From NCBI RefSeq assembly GCF_030272615.1, contig NC_081410.1, forward strand, positions 502,596,442 to 502,660,441: 64,000 bases of DNA. Direction: 5' to 3'. This document shows, piece by piece, positions 36,634 through 48,106 of the stretch (within the stretch, counting starts at the first letter, position 1; every line of letters starts with the position of its first letter). Below the pieces are notes generated by a model, which was not told the origin of the DNA, did no database searches, and saw nothing but the letters and a program-made list of their open reading frames with translations. Source of the stretch: Cryptomeria japonica (Eukaryota; Streptophyta; Pinopsida; Cupressales; Cupressaceae). The position numbers and the translations under genes are program-made.

Positions 36634-37604
36634 TTCCTTTTAAAAGAAAATATATTATTTAAGTACAAGAAAAAAATTCTTAATTTGAATAAAAAATAAC
36701 CATCCCCCTATTGATTTCTTTTATTAATATTTTAAAAATAAAAGAGCCAATATTTCTTTACTTTCAGTATTAGCTAAAATTACTCAACAATGTCATTTGC
36801 TAGAATAGGTCCAATGAATTATAAATTTAATTCATTATTTGTAATAGAAATGTCAATCTTCATTACTTCTTATTAGCATATTACTTCACTATCACTTTAC
36901 TCATTTGTTTCTAATCAACTAATATTTTTCATTCCATCCAGTAGCATCGTTTTCAAATTGAAAGGGTCTAGAGAAATTGGATAGTTATATTTGGCTAAAA
37001 ATGTCAAAAAATTCTTATTTAGATTTGATAAGAATATCTCCAAAAATAATTATAGCAAAAACTTTTTTATTTTGCTAAAACAAAAATCATACATTGAACA
37101 TAAAAATCTCTTTTGGTCTATCAATTGACTAGGCAGGTCAAAATACATGTCAAAGAAAATTATGATTTAAATAAATCTTATGAGCTTTTATGACAAGGGG
37201 ATTCTTGCCCTTTAAAGTATTTTATGAAAAGATCTACTCAATTGTGTTTATAGATTCAAATTGACAAAATTGATGTTTCCTTACATCACATATATTTAAA
37301 ACATTCATTAAATAAATAATCACTTATTTTTATTGATGGAATTCCTAGGTATCCATCTCGTGCAAGTGATTGTGAATAAGAAATCATCATATAAAATATA
37401 ATCTTGTTATTGTTTCAAACATACTTCAAAAGGTTCTATTTCTAATAAGTCTTCATGATAAATAAAAGTTTGATACATTTATTAACACTAGAAAACAAAA
37501 ATTTCTTTCTTTGAAAAAAAAAATTCTCTTACAGTTTAAATAAGAAGAAGTCTTTTAGTTTTTTATTTATTTTTATTTTTATTTTTATTTTTTTATCCTT
37601 TTTA
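36634..37604. repeat. AT-rich tandem unit, copy 2, right part
   Basis: Continues the unit interrupted at 27056 and aligns with about 25395-26270 of copy 1. No gene. It ends in the target duplication of the second LINE. Confidence 0.8.
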
Positions 37605-37621
37605 ATATTTAATTTAGAATT
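37605..37621. repeat. Target-site duplication of second LINE, left
   Basis: ATATTTAATTTAGAATT here matches ATATTTACTTTAGAATT at 52440-52456, 16 of 17 bases. Together they mark a single insertion of nearly 15 kb, including the nested LTR element. Confidence 0.9.
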
Positions 37622-37891
37622 GTAATGGAGCATAGGAGGAAGCTAGGGTTTACAGGTGGAGGTGATTTTCAATCACGAGGATGAGAGAATGGCCCCAGAC
37701 AGATGGATAACCAGAGGCCCTGGCACCCACCGCGCTCAAATCAGTGGCAATGGCAGGACATGGGCCGTATGAAGAGGGAGGGAGTTAGTTTTTGTAAAAA
37801 TAGATCCCCTTTTGAGCATGAAAAAACCAAATGAGGGTATTCATAATTTTTGAACTATCCATAGTGGAGTAAGCAGCAGACGGAAGATAGA

Positions 37892-39405
37892 TTGAGGAAG
37901 AAATTTTCGGCACCTCCTGATAACCTCACCAATGGTGAGATTCTGGCAACATCCGATAAGAGAATAGTTAGTATTTGCATTGACTCGAAGGCTTGGAAGG
38001 AATCAGTTCAAGTCTTGCAAGACAGAGCTTTCGTCATGAAGTGGGGAAGGGACTGGTCGACTTTCCCTAAAGTTAGGAACTGGGTCAACAAAGATTGGGG
38101 GAGCCACTTTGAGATCAAAACCCTAACAAACGGATTTTTCCTTATCATAGCTAGGACAACTGAGGAGAAGATTGTGTTGACAAACTCTGGGCCATTTTTG
38201 ATGATGGGAGTAGGGTTTTACATAAAGGAATGGATCCCAAATTTTGACCCTCAACAAGCCACTGTAGAGGAAATTCCTGTTTGAATCAGACTTTACAATC
38301 TCCCGCATGATTATTGGAAGGAGGAAGTTTTTAAGAGTATTGGTGATAAGCTAGGGAGATTCATCAAGTCGGATGAAGCGGTTGACAAGCTAAATTCATG
38401 CATGTATGCCCGAATCTGTTTCATGTGGAAACCACACCCTGAACTCCCGAAGACCGTCGAGATTAGATCACCTGAGGGTCTATGGAGGAAATATATCGCA
38501 GTTGAAGAAATCATGGTAAAGTGTAAGTCCTACAAAGAATGAGGACATGAGGACCGTGATTGCAAGGCAGGATAGAAGGGAAGGGCAGACCGAGCTTTGG
38601 AGGAGCAGTTGTTAGCTGGGTTGGAGGTGACTAAGCAGCTTCTGGGTCACAGAGAGGCCAACCTGAGCTTTGATCTAGCCATTTCAATGGCTAGGAATCC
38701 TAAAGTTTTAGGTGGATTGAAAGTGCCATTAGATTCTTGCCCTGCTCAGGAAGTGTTGTTGAAGGTCTCTGGTCCAACTGGAGATAAGGCCGCTGTGGTC
38801 GTGAATGGCTTGCTGGGAGAGATTTATGTGGATCGCCCTTATTTTTTGTCAGGAAGTACAATTGGGGAACATTTGCATCAAGCTATTAGAAAAGGGTGTG
38901 GGGATGCTTGCCTCCACGCACAAGGAGCAGTAGTGGAGGCTAATCAGGGGCTTTTTACTCATGACTATGTAGTAGGCGGGAGGATTCCCTCTCAGCACAA
39001 GATTTACTCTGCTTCTGAGTCTGGGCTGGAGGGTCTGGAAAGGGATTGAATGTCAAACCTTTGGTAAACCAGTTTTCAAACAAAATAGCAAGGAGTACAG
39101 AGGAAAAAGCAATCAGATTCAAAGACATCCACATGTCCCCAGGAAAGGTGGATAATGGCTTTCCAGTAGAGTTGGAGTCTAAGGAGGAGGATGGGTTGAG
39201 TGATGATTCATTAGGATTATCTATTGAGATAGGAGAGACAGAGGTTAGGACCATTAAACAGACCAAAACAAATCCCTCTAAGTCCAAACAAAATTTGAGA
39301 GGAAGGAAAAATAGGCAAAATTTTCTTCAGGAAGCAGGCAACATGAAGGGTCAGACAAGACTGCTTAGATTCGGGAGAGACTTGTTCTCTCCTAGACAAC
39401 AATGA
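37892..39405 (+). pseudogene. LINE ORF1 (DUF4283-like, zinc knuckle)
   Basis: The first domain (37892-38284) resembles DUF4283 of plant LINE and retroelement proteins (WVNKDWGSHFEIKTL, FFLIIARTTEEKI). A knuckle near 38520-38565 reads CKSYKE-stop-GHEDRDC, with one Cys changed to Tyr and a TGA where Trp is common. The frame holds from 37892 to 39049, shifts once, then stays open to 39405 with a Lys/Arg-rich end. The three in-frame stops at 38282, 38540 and 38573 are all at expected Trp positions. It should bind LINE RNA. Its stop overlaps the ATG of ORF2. Confidence 0.8.
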
Positions 39406-42400
39406 AGTTCCTTACATGGAATGTCAGGGGCTACAATTCCCCTTACAAGAGACATTTGATTAAAAGAGGTTTTGATCAGGCTAAGCCGGAAGTTATTTGC
39501 ATTCAGGAAACAAAATTGGGAAGAGAGAATGCAGCTAGAGTTTTTGGTGTAAGACAAAGGTGGTCTAGTTTCTTTGTGGAATTAGAAGGGGCTTCAGGAG
39601 GTCTCGGCATTTTGTGGAATCCTTTGGTTGTTCAAGTGGATTCTGTCTCATGCTCTAAACATTGGCATATGCTAATGGTCAATTCGAAGATCATGAACTT
39701 TTCTTATTTTCTTATCAATGTCTATGGTCCCACTTTGGTTGTGGAGAAGTGTCGGTTATGGGAGGATATTTCCAGTCTTTTAGAGGAGGTGAGGCCAACC
39801 TTAGTTATTGTTTTTGGGGACTTCAAAACCACTCTTTCTTTCTCAGAAAAGTGTGGTGGGGTGAGAAGGATGTGCAGGACGCAATCAGACATTTAGACAT
39901 TTGTGAACTCTAATGCCCTTTTTGAAGTGGTTACAAAAGGAGGGAGTTTCACTTGGACTAAAAGAAGGCAGAGATTTTCTAATATTGCTGAGAAACTAGA
40001 AAGGTTCTTTCTTGCAGGGGATTGGAACTTGGCCCCCTTGGTCTTTGAGGCAGAATTTTTAGCAATTTCAGGTTCGGATCACTTCCGAGTCTCTTTGGTT
40101 GTGCAAAAAGATGAAGTTCCACTCCAGTGTCCTTTTAAGGTGGAAAAGATGTGGTTAAGGGAGCCCATTTTTAGAGATCAGGTGGTTGGTTGGTGGAAGG
40201 AGGCCCTGGTGGTGGATGGTTTCTTGGCCTTTTAGTTCGTCAAGAAGCTTTGTGAATCAAAAACTTAAATCATGGAACAGGGAGGTGTTTGGCAATATTT
40301 TTGATGAAAAGAGAAGGATTGAGGGGGATCTGGGGCTTTGAGAGGCGGAGGGAGGGGGCGGGGGGGGGGGGGGGGATCAGAGTGGTGAAGTGGAGTGGAT
40401 GGATGAAGTGGATTATCTCACAGAGAAAGATCTACTTAGTAGAAATGGGGAAGTTGTGCAGAGGGAGGAAATTTACTAGAAACAAAAATCGCACGAGAAC
40501 TGGCTTAAAGCTGGTGATAGAAACACAAAAAAAATTCATAGTTCGATGAAGGTAAGGAGGAGCCTCAATAGAATCCTCTCCCTGTGGCTAGCGGATGGAA
40601 CTTCAATGGAGGACCCAGACCGCATTAGTAAGGAGGTGGTGGATTTCTTTGGAAATCTTTGGAGGAGGAACGGGGATGGTCAGCCGGGATTGTAGGCTAA
40701 GCTTTTGGAGTCAATTCCTCCCTTAGTGTCTAGGGATGATAATAGGATGCTTGAGGAACCAATCCAGGCCTAGACAGGTTTCAGGCTTTCTTTTTCCAGT
40801 TCTTTTGGGATTTTATTGGTGGGGAGTTGTTAGGAGTGGTTGAAGAGTCAAGGTCTAGGGGATTTGTTTTGAAGGAATTCAACTGTACTCTAGTGGCGCT
40901 TATTCCCAAGAAAGCCAAGCCAGACGGGCTTGAGGAGTTTTGATCGATTTCGTTGTGCAACACCATCTACAAAATCATATCAAAAGTTGCTGCTACCAGG
41001 CTCAAATTAATTTTAGATAAGCTGATTTCTTGTGAACAGAGCAGTTTTACCCTAGGGAGGAACATTGTGGATGAGGTTATTGTGGCCCATGAGGCGATCC
41101 ACATGACCATGAAGAGTAGACAGAGAAGAATGATCCTAAAGTTAGATATTTGGAGAGCCTATGACAGAGTGGATAGGTCTTTCTTGGTGGAGGTGTTAGT
41201 AAGGTTTGGGTTTTGTAAGGCTTGGATTAAGTGGATTTCCAGTATGATTATGTAGTTTTCAGCCTCAGTTTTAGTCAATGGTAGTCCTCAAGGTTTCTTT
41301 CCCACCTCATGGGGTATTTAGCAAGGGGATCCAATATCCCCCTTTCTCTTTATTTTAATGGCAGAAGTTCTTGGTCAGTCGATTGCTTGAAAGCGCTTTG
41401 AGGGGATGTGGAAAGGCATCAAGATAGCACGTGGGATAGACTCCACAACTCATTCTCAGTTTGCTAATGATACTTGTCTCTTTGGAGTGGCCTCAATGCA
41501 TGAAGCAATGGTGATGAAGAAAGTGCTTGATAGATTTAGTAGGGCTACTCACTAGGAAATTAATTGGGCTAAATCTGAGATCTTCTTCTTCCACACTGAA
41601 CTTGGGTCTCAAAGAGAAATTGCCCTATTTTTTGGGATTAAGATTGGTCAGCTTCCTGGGAAATTCCTTGGTATGTCGCTCTTTGCTGGAGCTAGCAAGT
41701 TAGATATCTGGAAAGGTTTGTTGGATGGTTGCAAAGAAAATATGGAGGGGTGGAAGAGCAAGTGGCTATCTTTGGTTGGTTGTCTACTGATGTTGAAGAA
41801 AGTGGTATTGGCTATGCCTATTTTCCCAATGTCCTGTTTTAAGCTCCCAGGCTTGGTCATTAAAAATATGCAGCAGAAGATGAGAAAAGTTTTGTGGAAT
41901 GGAAATCAGGAGCAGGACAAAATCTCGCTTATGGCCTAGGACAGAGTTTGCAAACCCAAAGGAGGAGGAGGTGCGAGGCTCCACGATTTGAAACTTATCA
42001 ATGAGGCTATGGGGGCCAAGTTAGTGTGGCAAATGTACAGTAAGCCAAAGTAGAGGTGGGTCTAAATTTTACAAGCTAAATATTTGGACAGTGGGGAAAA
42101 GGAAAGGATCCTAACGATTGAAGACCCCTCGAGAGGATCAACTTTGTGGAATTTTCTAGTGAGTTGCAGGAGCTTGATTATGAATCATCTTTCTTGGCGG
42201 ATTGGAGATGGGTGAAAGGTGTGCTTTTGGCAGGATTCTTGGGATGGACGTCCTACTTTGGAGTCTCAGGCTTACCAGCAAATAATGGCTAAGACTGCTC
42301 AGTTTGGGGGCTCAAAGGTGTGTGATTTTCTTATGCCAGAAATGTCAGTGTTGGGCTAGCATTGGAACTGGAAGGATCCCTATGAGTTAAACTTGGGGGA

Positions 42401-42943
42401 GGTGGATGAATAATTGTTGAGGAAGATCCTGGATAGTAGAGAGGTTTCAAGATCTAGGGAGGAGGATGAGATAGTTTGGTGTGAAGCCAAGAGTGGCAGT
42501 TACTCTGTTAAGGTAGGACTTTCTCTTTTGGAGTTTGAAGGCAGGATGAAGGAATGGGAAGCTTATGCTGGAACAATGTGTGCCTATCGAAGGCGGGTGC
42601 CTTCTCCTAGTTAGCTGGCAATAGGCAAATTCTCTCTAGAGACCGTCTCAAAAAAATGGGTTTCGTAGGTCCTTTCCGTTGTGTGCTCCGTGAAAAGGTG
42701 GAGGAAGATGTGGACCATTTTCTGCTTAACTATGATTTCGTCCAGGAAGCATGGTGTTTTGGGTTACAGAGACTAAATTGGAAGGGTCCAATGGCAAGAA
42801 ATTTGAGCGATTTGCTGGAATAGTGGCCTGTTTTGGGAAAGTCTTCAATCTTTGTTGCCACTTGGAAGATTTTGCCTTCTACTATGTTATGGGAACTCTA
42901 GAAAGAATGGAACCAAAGAGTGTTTGAAGGTAGAGCAGAAAAA
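39402..42943 (+). pseudogene. LINE ORF2, part 1: endonuclease, RT
   Basis: ATG 39402 starts the endonuclease (TWNVRGYN, QETKLG, SGSDHFRV). The catalytic GDFN block reads GDFKTT, with the Asn lost. The G-rich 40330-40560 region is damaged. RT follows from about 40880 (IISKVAATRLK, LDIWRAYDRVD, LVNGSPQGFF). Motif C reads FANDTCLFG, so the first catalytic Asp is Asn and the enzyme is dead. Most stops here (for example 41253, 41553, 41937, 42356) stand at Trp positions. The main frame is retained from 39402 to about 42614. The reading stops at the nested LTR element. Confidence 0.88.
42939..42943. repeat. Possible AAAAA target duplication of the nested element
   Basis: AAAAA precedes the left LTR here and follows the right LTR at 50547-50551. 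The site is simple sequence, so it is weak evidence on its own. Confidence 0.5.
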
Positions 42944-44091
42944 TGATGAATACTAAGAGGGGGGGGTGAATTAGTATACCAAAAAATACTGAACTTAAAC
43001 TCTTAAATAGTTTAGCAATTAACTGGTATAACAGATTTACTCACAAACTGGGTAAGAAAAATGCAAACCAAAAAGAAAATAAAGCATTCACCCACAAGAG
43101 CACAATCACCATAACACAAGAGGTTTTGATGTGGAAACCCAAATGGGAAAAACCATGGTGAGCAGAAACTCACAAGTAACTATCTGCAGAATAGAAACCA
43201 GACTGGTTAAGGTCATACAATGTTCTTCACCAGAACAGATCCTATTAGGAATCTAGATCTTTGTTAGGAGATAAGTCCCATTAAAGACTACCATGTGAGA
43301 TGATTTCAGATTCACAATTGTGAACCACCTTGTTAGAGGATTTACAAAGGCTTTGCTCGGCCTACCCGGTTAGGGGTTTCAGACTTGTCAAAGATATGAG
43401 TAATCAACAAGTAGATGATCTAGATACTAGCACAGTATGCTTGGTTAGATCCTTGATAGCTCATTGTTAATGCACATTTAGCATTACTCCAATCTTTAAT
43501 ATCTCCATGCTCTGTTTCTTCACACAGAACTAATCTTCTCTTCTATGATCACACATACAAAACCCTCATCAACTACTAAAACTCTATCAACTTCTAAAAC
43601 CCTAGACATGATGTCCTTATAAAGGAATCTGATTTCATGTTGGTCCAATAGGATTACATTGCAAGTTCCTAGGTTCAGTGCATCTAGACACATTTTGTAA
43701 CATGACACAAAATCACCGCCAAAGTGTCGGTGGATGATAACTAATCACAAAAATACTAGTTGGTAACTCATCACAGAGTAATACCGGTTCATACATTTTA
43801 CCGATTACCGGTGGTCAAAATGAAGACTGGGAAAAGAAATGTTAACTACCACTTTGTTCCTTCATTTCGCTTGAGATCCTTGAACCACTTGAGGTCTTCA
43901 TACTGCTTTGGGTCTTCTGTTAGTTAGTGACTGGTTAACACCTTATGCAAAACACCGATAGTCTAAGGACTATAATACATAATACTGGTTGGAATAAATA
44001 CTGGTTGAGCTTAACTCATACATAAAGAAAGTGATCTCAAAACAAGTGTGTGTCCATCAATGACAATCACAACATCATCAAAATGCCAACA
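42944..44091 (-). repeat. 3' LTR of the nested element
   Basis: On the minus strand this reads TGTTGGCATTTTGATGATG to ...GTATTCATCA. The 1,148-bp block is nearly identical to 49438-50546. It keeps about 38 bp (near 43290-43330) that are missing from the other LTR. A TATA-like TTATAAAGG lies near 43617-43626. Confidence 0.95.
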
Positions 44092-44093
44092 AT

Positions 44094-44106
44094 CTTCCCC
44101 TTTGGC
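44094..44106 (-). other. Polypurine tract
   Basis: GCCAAAGGGGAAG on the minus strand, two bases upstream of the 3' LTR start. It is the expected second-strand primer. Confidence 0.7.
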
Positions 44107-44364
44107 ATTGATGGCAACACTTAGGAAAATTTTGACATCTAATTTAATTACAAAAAAAATATGCCATAATCAAAATTACTCCCCCTAAGCATATACACTA
44201 TCACTTTTTGCAGAAAATACAATGTATACAACTCCCTTAAAGAGGTAACATGCAATTATACATAACATTCATCATAATTTTAAATACTTCTCCCTCTTTG
44301 CCAACAATGACAAAGTAATGCAGAACAACCCCCGTTTCTCATTATCATTAAAATAAGTAAGTGT

Positions 44365-47300
44365 TTATGATAATAATGAGTGAAACTTATCAAAAACTGA
44401 TTTAAAATCCTGCATAAAATTCTTCATGGATAATGACCATGACTCAAGTAATGAGGTAGCCACCTCACTTTTCGTCTGCATTTGTGATACCTTTTCTTCC
44501 ATGGCATCAATTGTACTCATCTCTTGAGCTACCGTTAAAGCTTTTAGATTGAGAAAGCACTTCTGAAGAATTTGCAGTTTGGGTAATAAAACCAATTGAA
44601 GTTCCTGCAAATATCTTGTCTGGTTGCTAATCTCCAACTCTATCCAGGCAGACTGAAGTTGATATCGGTGAACAATTTGCCCATATGTAGTGAAGGAGTC
44701 ATATGGGGTCTTAAAGTTGCTTATGTATGTCTGCAAATCAGATTGCAGTTTATCCTTTTGTGCAAGCACATCATCACAAAATAGATGGGGTTGGCTTAAT
44801 TTGCTTAGTAGTAGTTTTCCCTCATCCATAGCATCTCTTATATTCTTCTACTCTTTCTAAAGTTGAGACCGGAGCTCATTCAGTTTCTATACTAAGGCAA
44901 TGTTAAGTGCCTTTTGATGCTTCTTTTGTGCATTAGCTTCAAAAACTTCTTCCAGGGATTGTACCTGGTCCTCTACCATTGTACATAGAAGTTTTAGTTT
45001 GGCCAGAGAGGAATCGGTACCGGGGAGGTTGGTACTTGGGATTAAACTGGTAAGCGTGTCAATCATAGTGTGAATGACATCCTACTCCTTTTTCCTCCAT
45101 AATGTTTCCAGTCTTTCTTATGCTAGCTTTATGCCTTGCAACAGCTCCGATTCATCTACAGATTGGAGGTCAAGAGGACTGGTGATGTCCTTCAGTTTGG
45201 CTTGACCACCGGTTGCCTGTGGAGTCTCCGCTTGCTTGTTGTTTTCTGCTTCCGTCTTCTCTTCCACTCTTTTCTTTTCCTCTTCTTTCTCCCTTTGCTC
45301 CGCTTCATGCTTTTTCTTCTCTTCGTCCTTCTTTCTTTCTTCTTCTTTCCGCTTCTCCTCTTCTTGTTTCTTTTCCTCCTCTGCTTTCCTCTTCTTTCCT
45401 TTTCTCCTCTTCTATCCTCTTCTCCTCTTCTTTCCTTTTCTCCTCTTCTTTCTTCTTCTCCTCTTCTTTCCTCTTCTCTTCTTCTTGTTTCCTCTTCTCT
45501 TCCTCTTGTTTCTTCTTCTCTTCATCTTGTTTCCTCTTCTCTTCCTCTTTCTTTTTCTCTTCTTCTTTTTTTGCTTTCTCTTTGTCAGCCTTTTCCTTAT
45601 CTAGCTTTTGCTTCTCTACTTTTTCTTTATCCTTCTTCTCCTTGTCTACTTTTTCCTTATCAGCCTTTTCTTTTCTATGTCTGGAGTGACATCTTCACCA
45701 TGCAAAGCATCAACGTTAATAGTGTCCACCTATTCAATAACTGGTTCTCCTTCACCATCAAATACCTCATCCGGTTTGGCTGAAGATAGGTCAGGGTCTT
45801 GTTCAGCCTTCTTGTTGGCCTCAGACACTTGATGCAACCGGACAATAGCTTTGGCATGCAGATGAGAGTCCTTCTCTACTTCAGAGGTTTTTCCTTCTAG
45901 TAGCCTGAGTCTTCTTCTTCTCATGAAGAAGAGACCTTTATGCATGTCCATAATCTCAAATAATTCGAAATTAGAGGCTTCAGGAAAGTACTGAGCTAAT
46001 ACTTTCTCCCTTATTTCCTGTTCTTTTTCTATGGAAATGCGCCATTTGTTGTCCAAAGAATTGTATAAAGAATTAGGTGCCTCAGATCTAAATTTTGATG
46101 GTGACTGGTCTTTCATACACAAATAATTAATGACTTCCCGCTTTTTTTCCTCTTTCTCACTATCAGTAAAATCATCAAAACACTCCTTCAGATCACTAAG
46201 CAATTTTCTTCTTATATTGTTAATAGTCCTTTGACAATGTGTCATTGGCTTATAAGAAGAGACGTCAATATTTATCGGTGTTGATGATGTAGGTGCAATG
46301 CCGATAGTTTTTGCCTTCTTCCTTGTCTTCCTGGTCTTCTTAGGCTGCACATCTGATTATGTATCCTCAGACCTAGGTGAGTTGCTTTTGGTCTTCCGCT
46401 TCCTTTCAAATACTTTAGTGGGTGCAACTTCTGGTTTCTTCTTGGCAGGTGACTGCTTGGTCACTTTTGGGTTGACCAAGGTAACCGGTGCCGATACCGA
46501 TGGCACTTCCTTTCCCTTTTTCACTGAAGGTTCTTCAACCGGTGTTACCCTTTCCAAGTAGGTGTCGGTTAACTTTTTCTTTGAATTTAAAGGAGAGGCA
46601 ATCATGGTAGAGGCATACCCATCCAACATGTCATATATTACTTCATACCCCATAGGTTCTACTTCTTCCTTTCTAGGCTCAACTGCCTCCATTATGCACT
46701 CATCTACTCTAATGGTAAAGCAGATGTCCTCTTCATACTTCTTAACAATATTGCCAGATATCCTCATCCTCTAGCTCATCTTCCACTTGAATTCATCAAA
46801 ATATTTATTCAAGACTTCAGGATATCTGATTCCCACCACTTGGAGACTTTCTCTAATTTTTTTGGTGACTGGTTGGTCAGTAGACCATTGAATATCACCG
46901 ACTCTCGAAAAATAGCCTTGAAAGTAGAAAAACAGACCCACCAAAAGTTGTCTGAATTTGAATCTAGGGCACTGTCCTATTTGATGGATTTTAAGTTTAA
47001 TAGAAGTTTCTTCTGCAAATAGGTGCATAGATCAAATGAGGCATCCTCCATGATCATTCTATAGGTAGAATTAACCGCAACAGCAGAGACAGAGTTTAAT
47101 CTGCTAGCATAAAACGTCTGGTATCTAATCACCATGCAAGAATACTTGACCAATTCATCTTTGATGGTGTTGATAGTCATTCCCCATTGATCGCTCAGAG
47201 AATCAGTGAGCTTAGTCATTTTTGTCTTGATGACCTTCCTTAGGGCTGGTACCTCACCAATGTTGCAGAAATTGGTGACGACATGAATTGCTTCAGGTGT

Positions 47301-47618
47301 AATGTCATGCATCCTTTTGAGATACATCTTTTCACCATGCACTCTTCTCAGAATGATGCAGATGTTGTCTTCCATGAACTCTTCAAGAAAGTAAACCACA
47401 TTGTGAAGTTTCTTCCTCTCCAGAATGTTGTATTCCGGTTTGATCTTCTTGTCATCCCCACAAAATAGACTTAGCTAGGAATGAATCGTTAAGGATCCTA
47501 GGTCTTCTAATTTGCATTCGATGTACCTTGAAATATCTCCTTCGACAATGACTCTGATAGGTATTTGGGATAGGGTATTGTATTTCATTTTTCTTTGAAT
47601 GAATCCAGCTGAGTCCAT
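44365..47618 (-). pseudogene. Very long unrecognised ORF in place of pol (about 1,080 codons)
   Basis: An ATG at 47618 opens a minus-strand reading that runs to 44365 with a frameshift near 46990, others inside the repeat region, and several stops. Most stops lie where Trp fits. Part one (47618 to about 46770) looks folded: HDITPEAIHVVTNF, QWGMTINTIKDELVKYS, IGQCPRFKFRQLLVGLFFY. A Lys/Pro/Thr-rich part (46560-46300) has several basic clusters that may act as nuclear signals. Next is a helical part, then a long charged repeat of EEKRK/EEEKK units (about 45680-45260), certainly a coiled coil or single helix. A helical end (44829-44365) closes it. Part one resembles, by eye, the putative plant transposon or envelope-like proteins of plant retroelements. 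Function unknown. Confidence 0.65.
45260..45690 (-). repeat. GAA/GAG-rich repeat encoding a Lys/Glu coiled coil
   Basis: A degenerate repeat of GAAGAGGAGAAAAGGAAA-like units on the minus strand. It gives CTTCTCCTC-rich sequence on the plus strand. The plus-strand ORFs of 215, 158 and 122 codons here (Ser/Leu/Phe-rich) are antisense artefacts. Confidence 0.9.
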
Positions 47619-48106
47619 AGGTGCACTAGAACTGGAGTGTGATGCAGAAGCCTTGATTTAACTGATAAACAAAATTTTTGAGAAATACCTTAACAATTTT
47701 GAAATTTAGGGTTTGACAAATGTAGCTCACACTACACCACTTTGGTTTCTTGATTATCGCTTGGTGTTCTTCACTTGATTGATTGTAAATATCTCCCGAT
47801 ACTTTTGCAAGATTTGAAATCTCTCTGAATCGCAAGTCGAATCGCCTTTTGTCGCTCTGCTCTTGAAAAAATTCTTCGCTCGAAAACTGATAAGTGAAAA
47901 TGACTTTGAAAATTCCTTTTAAATGAATTCTTCACCTACCATAATAAATATTCCACCGCTAGGGCACAAACCCTAATTTCACCTTTTATCGCTTCACAAT
48001 CTTCTACCGATTTACAAGTAATGTATACCGGTTAAGGTCTTTTATCGATATAAACCAGGGGTTCAAAACATTTCACCGATTTGTTCCCCCTAAGCTTTTC
48101 TGAAGC

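Noticed and set aside
45136-45832. Plus-strand ORFs of up to 215 codons rich in Ser, Leu and Phe
   Set aside because: They are the antisense of the Glu/Lys-coding repeat on the minus strand; composition is simple sequence.
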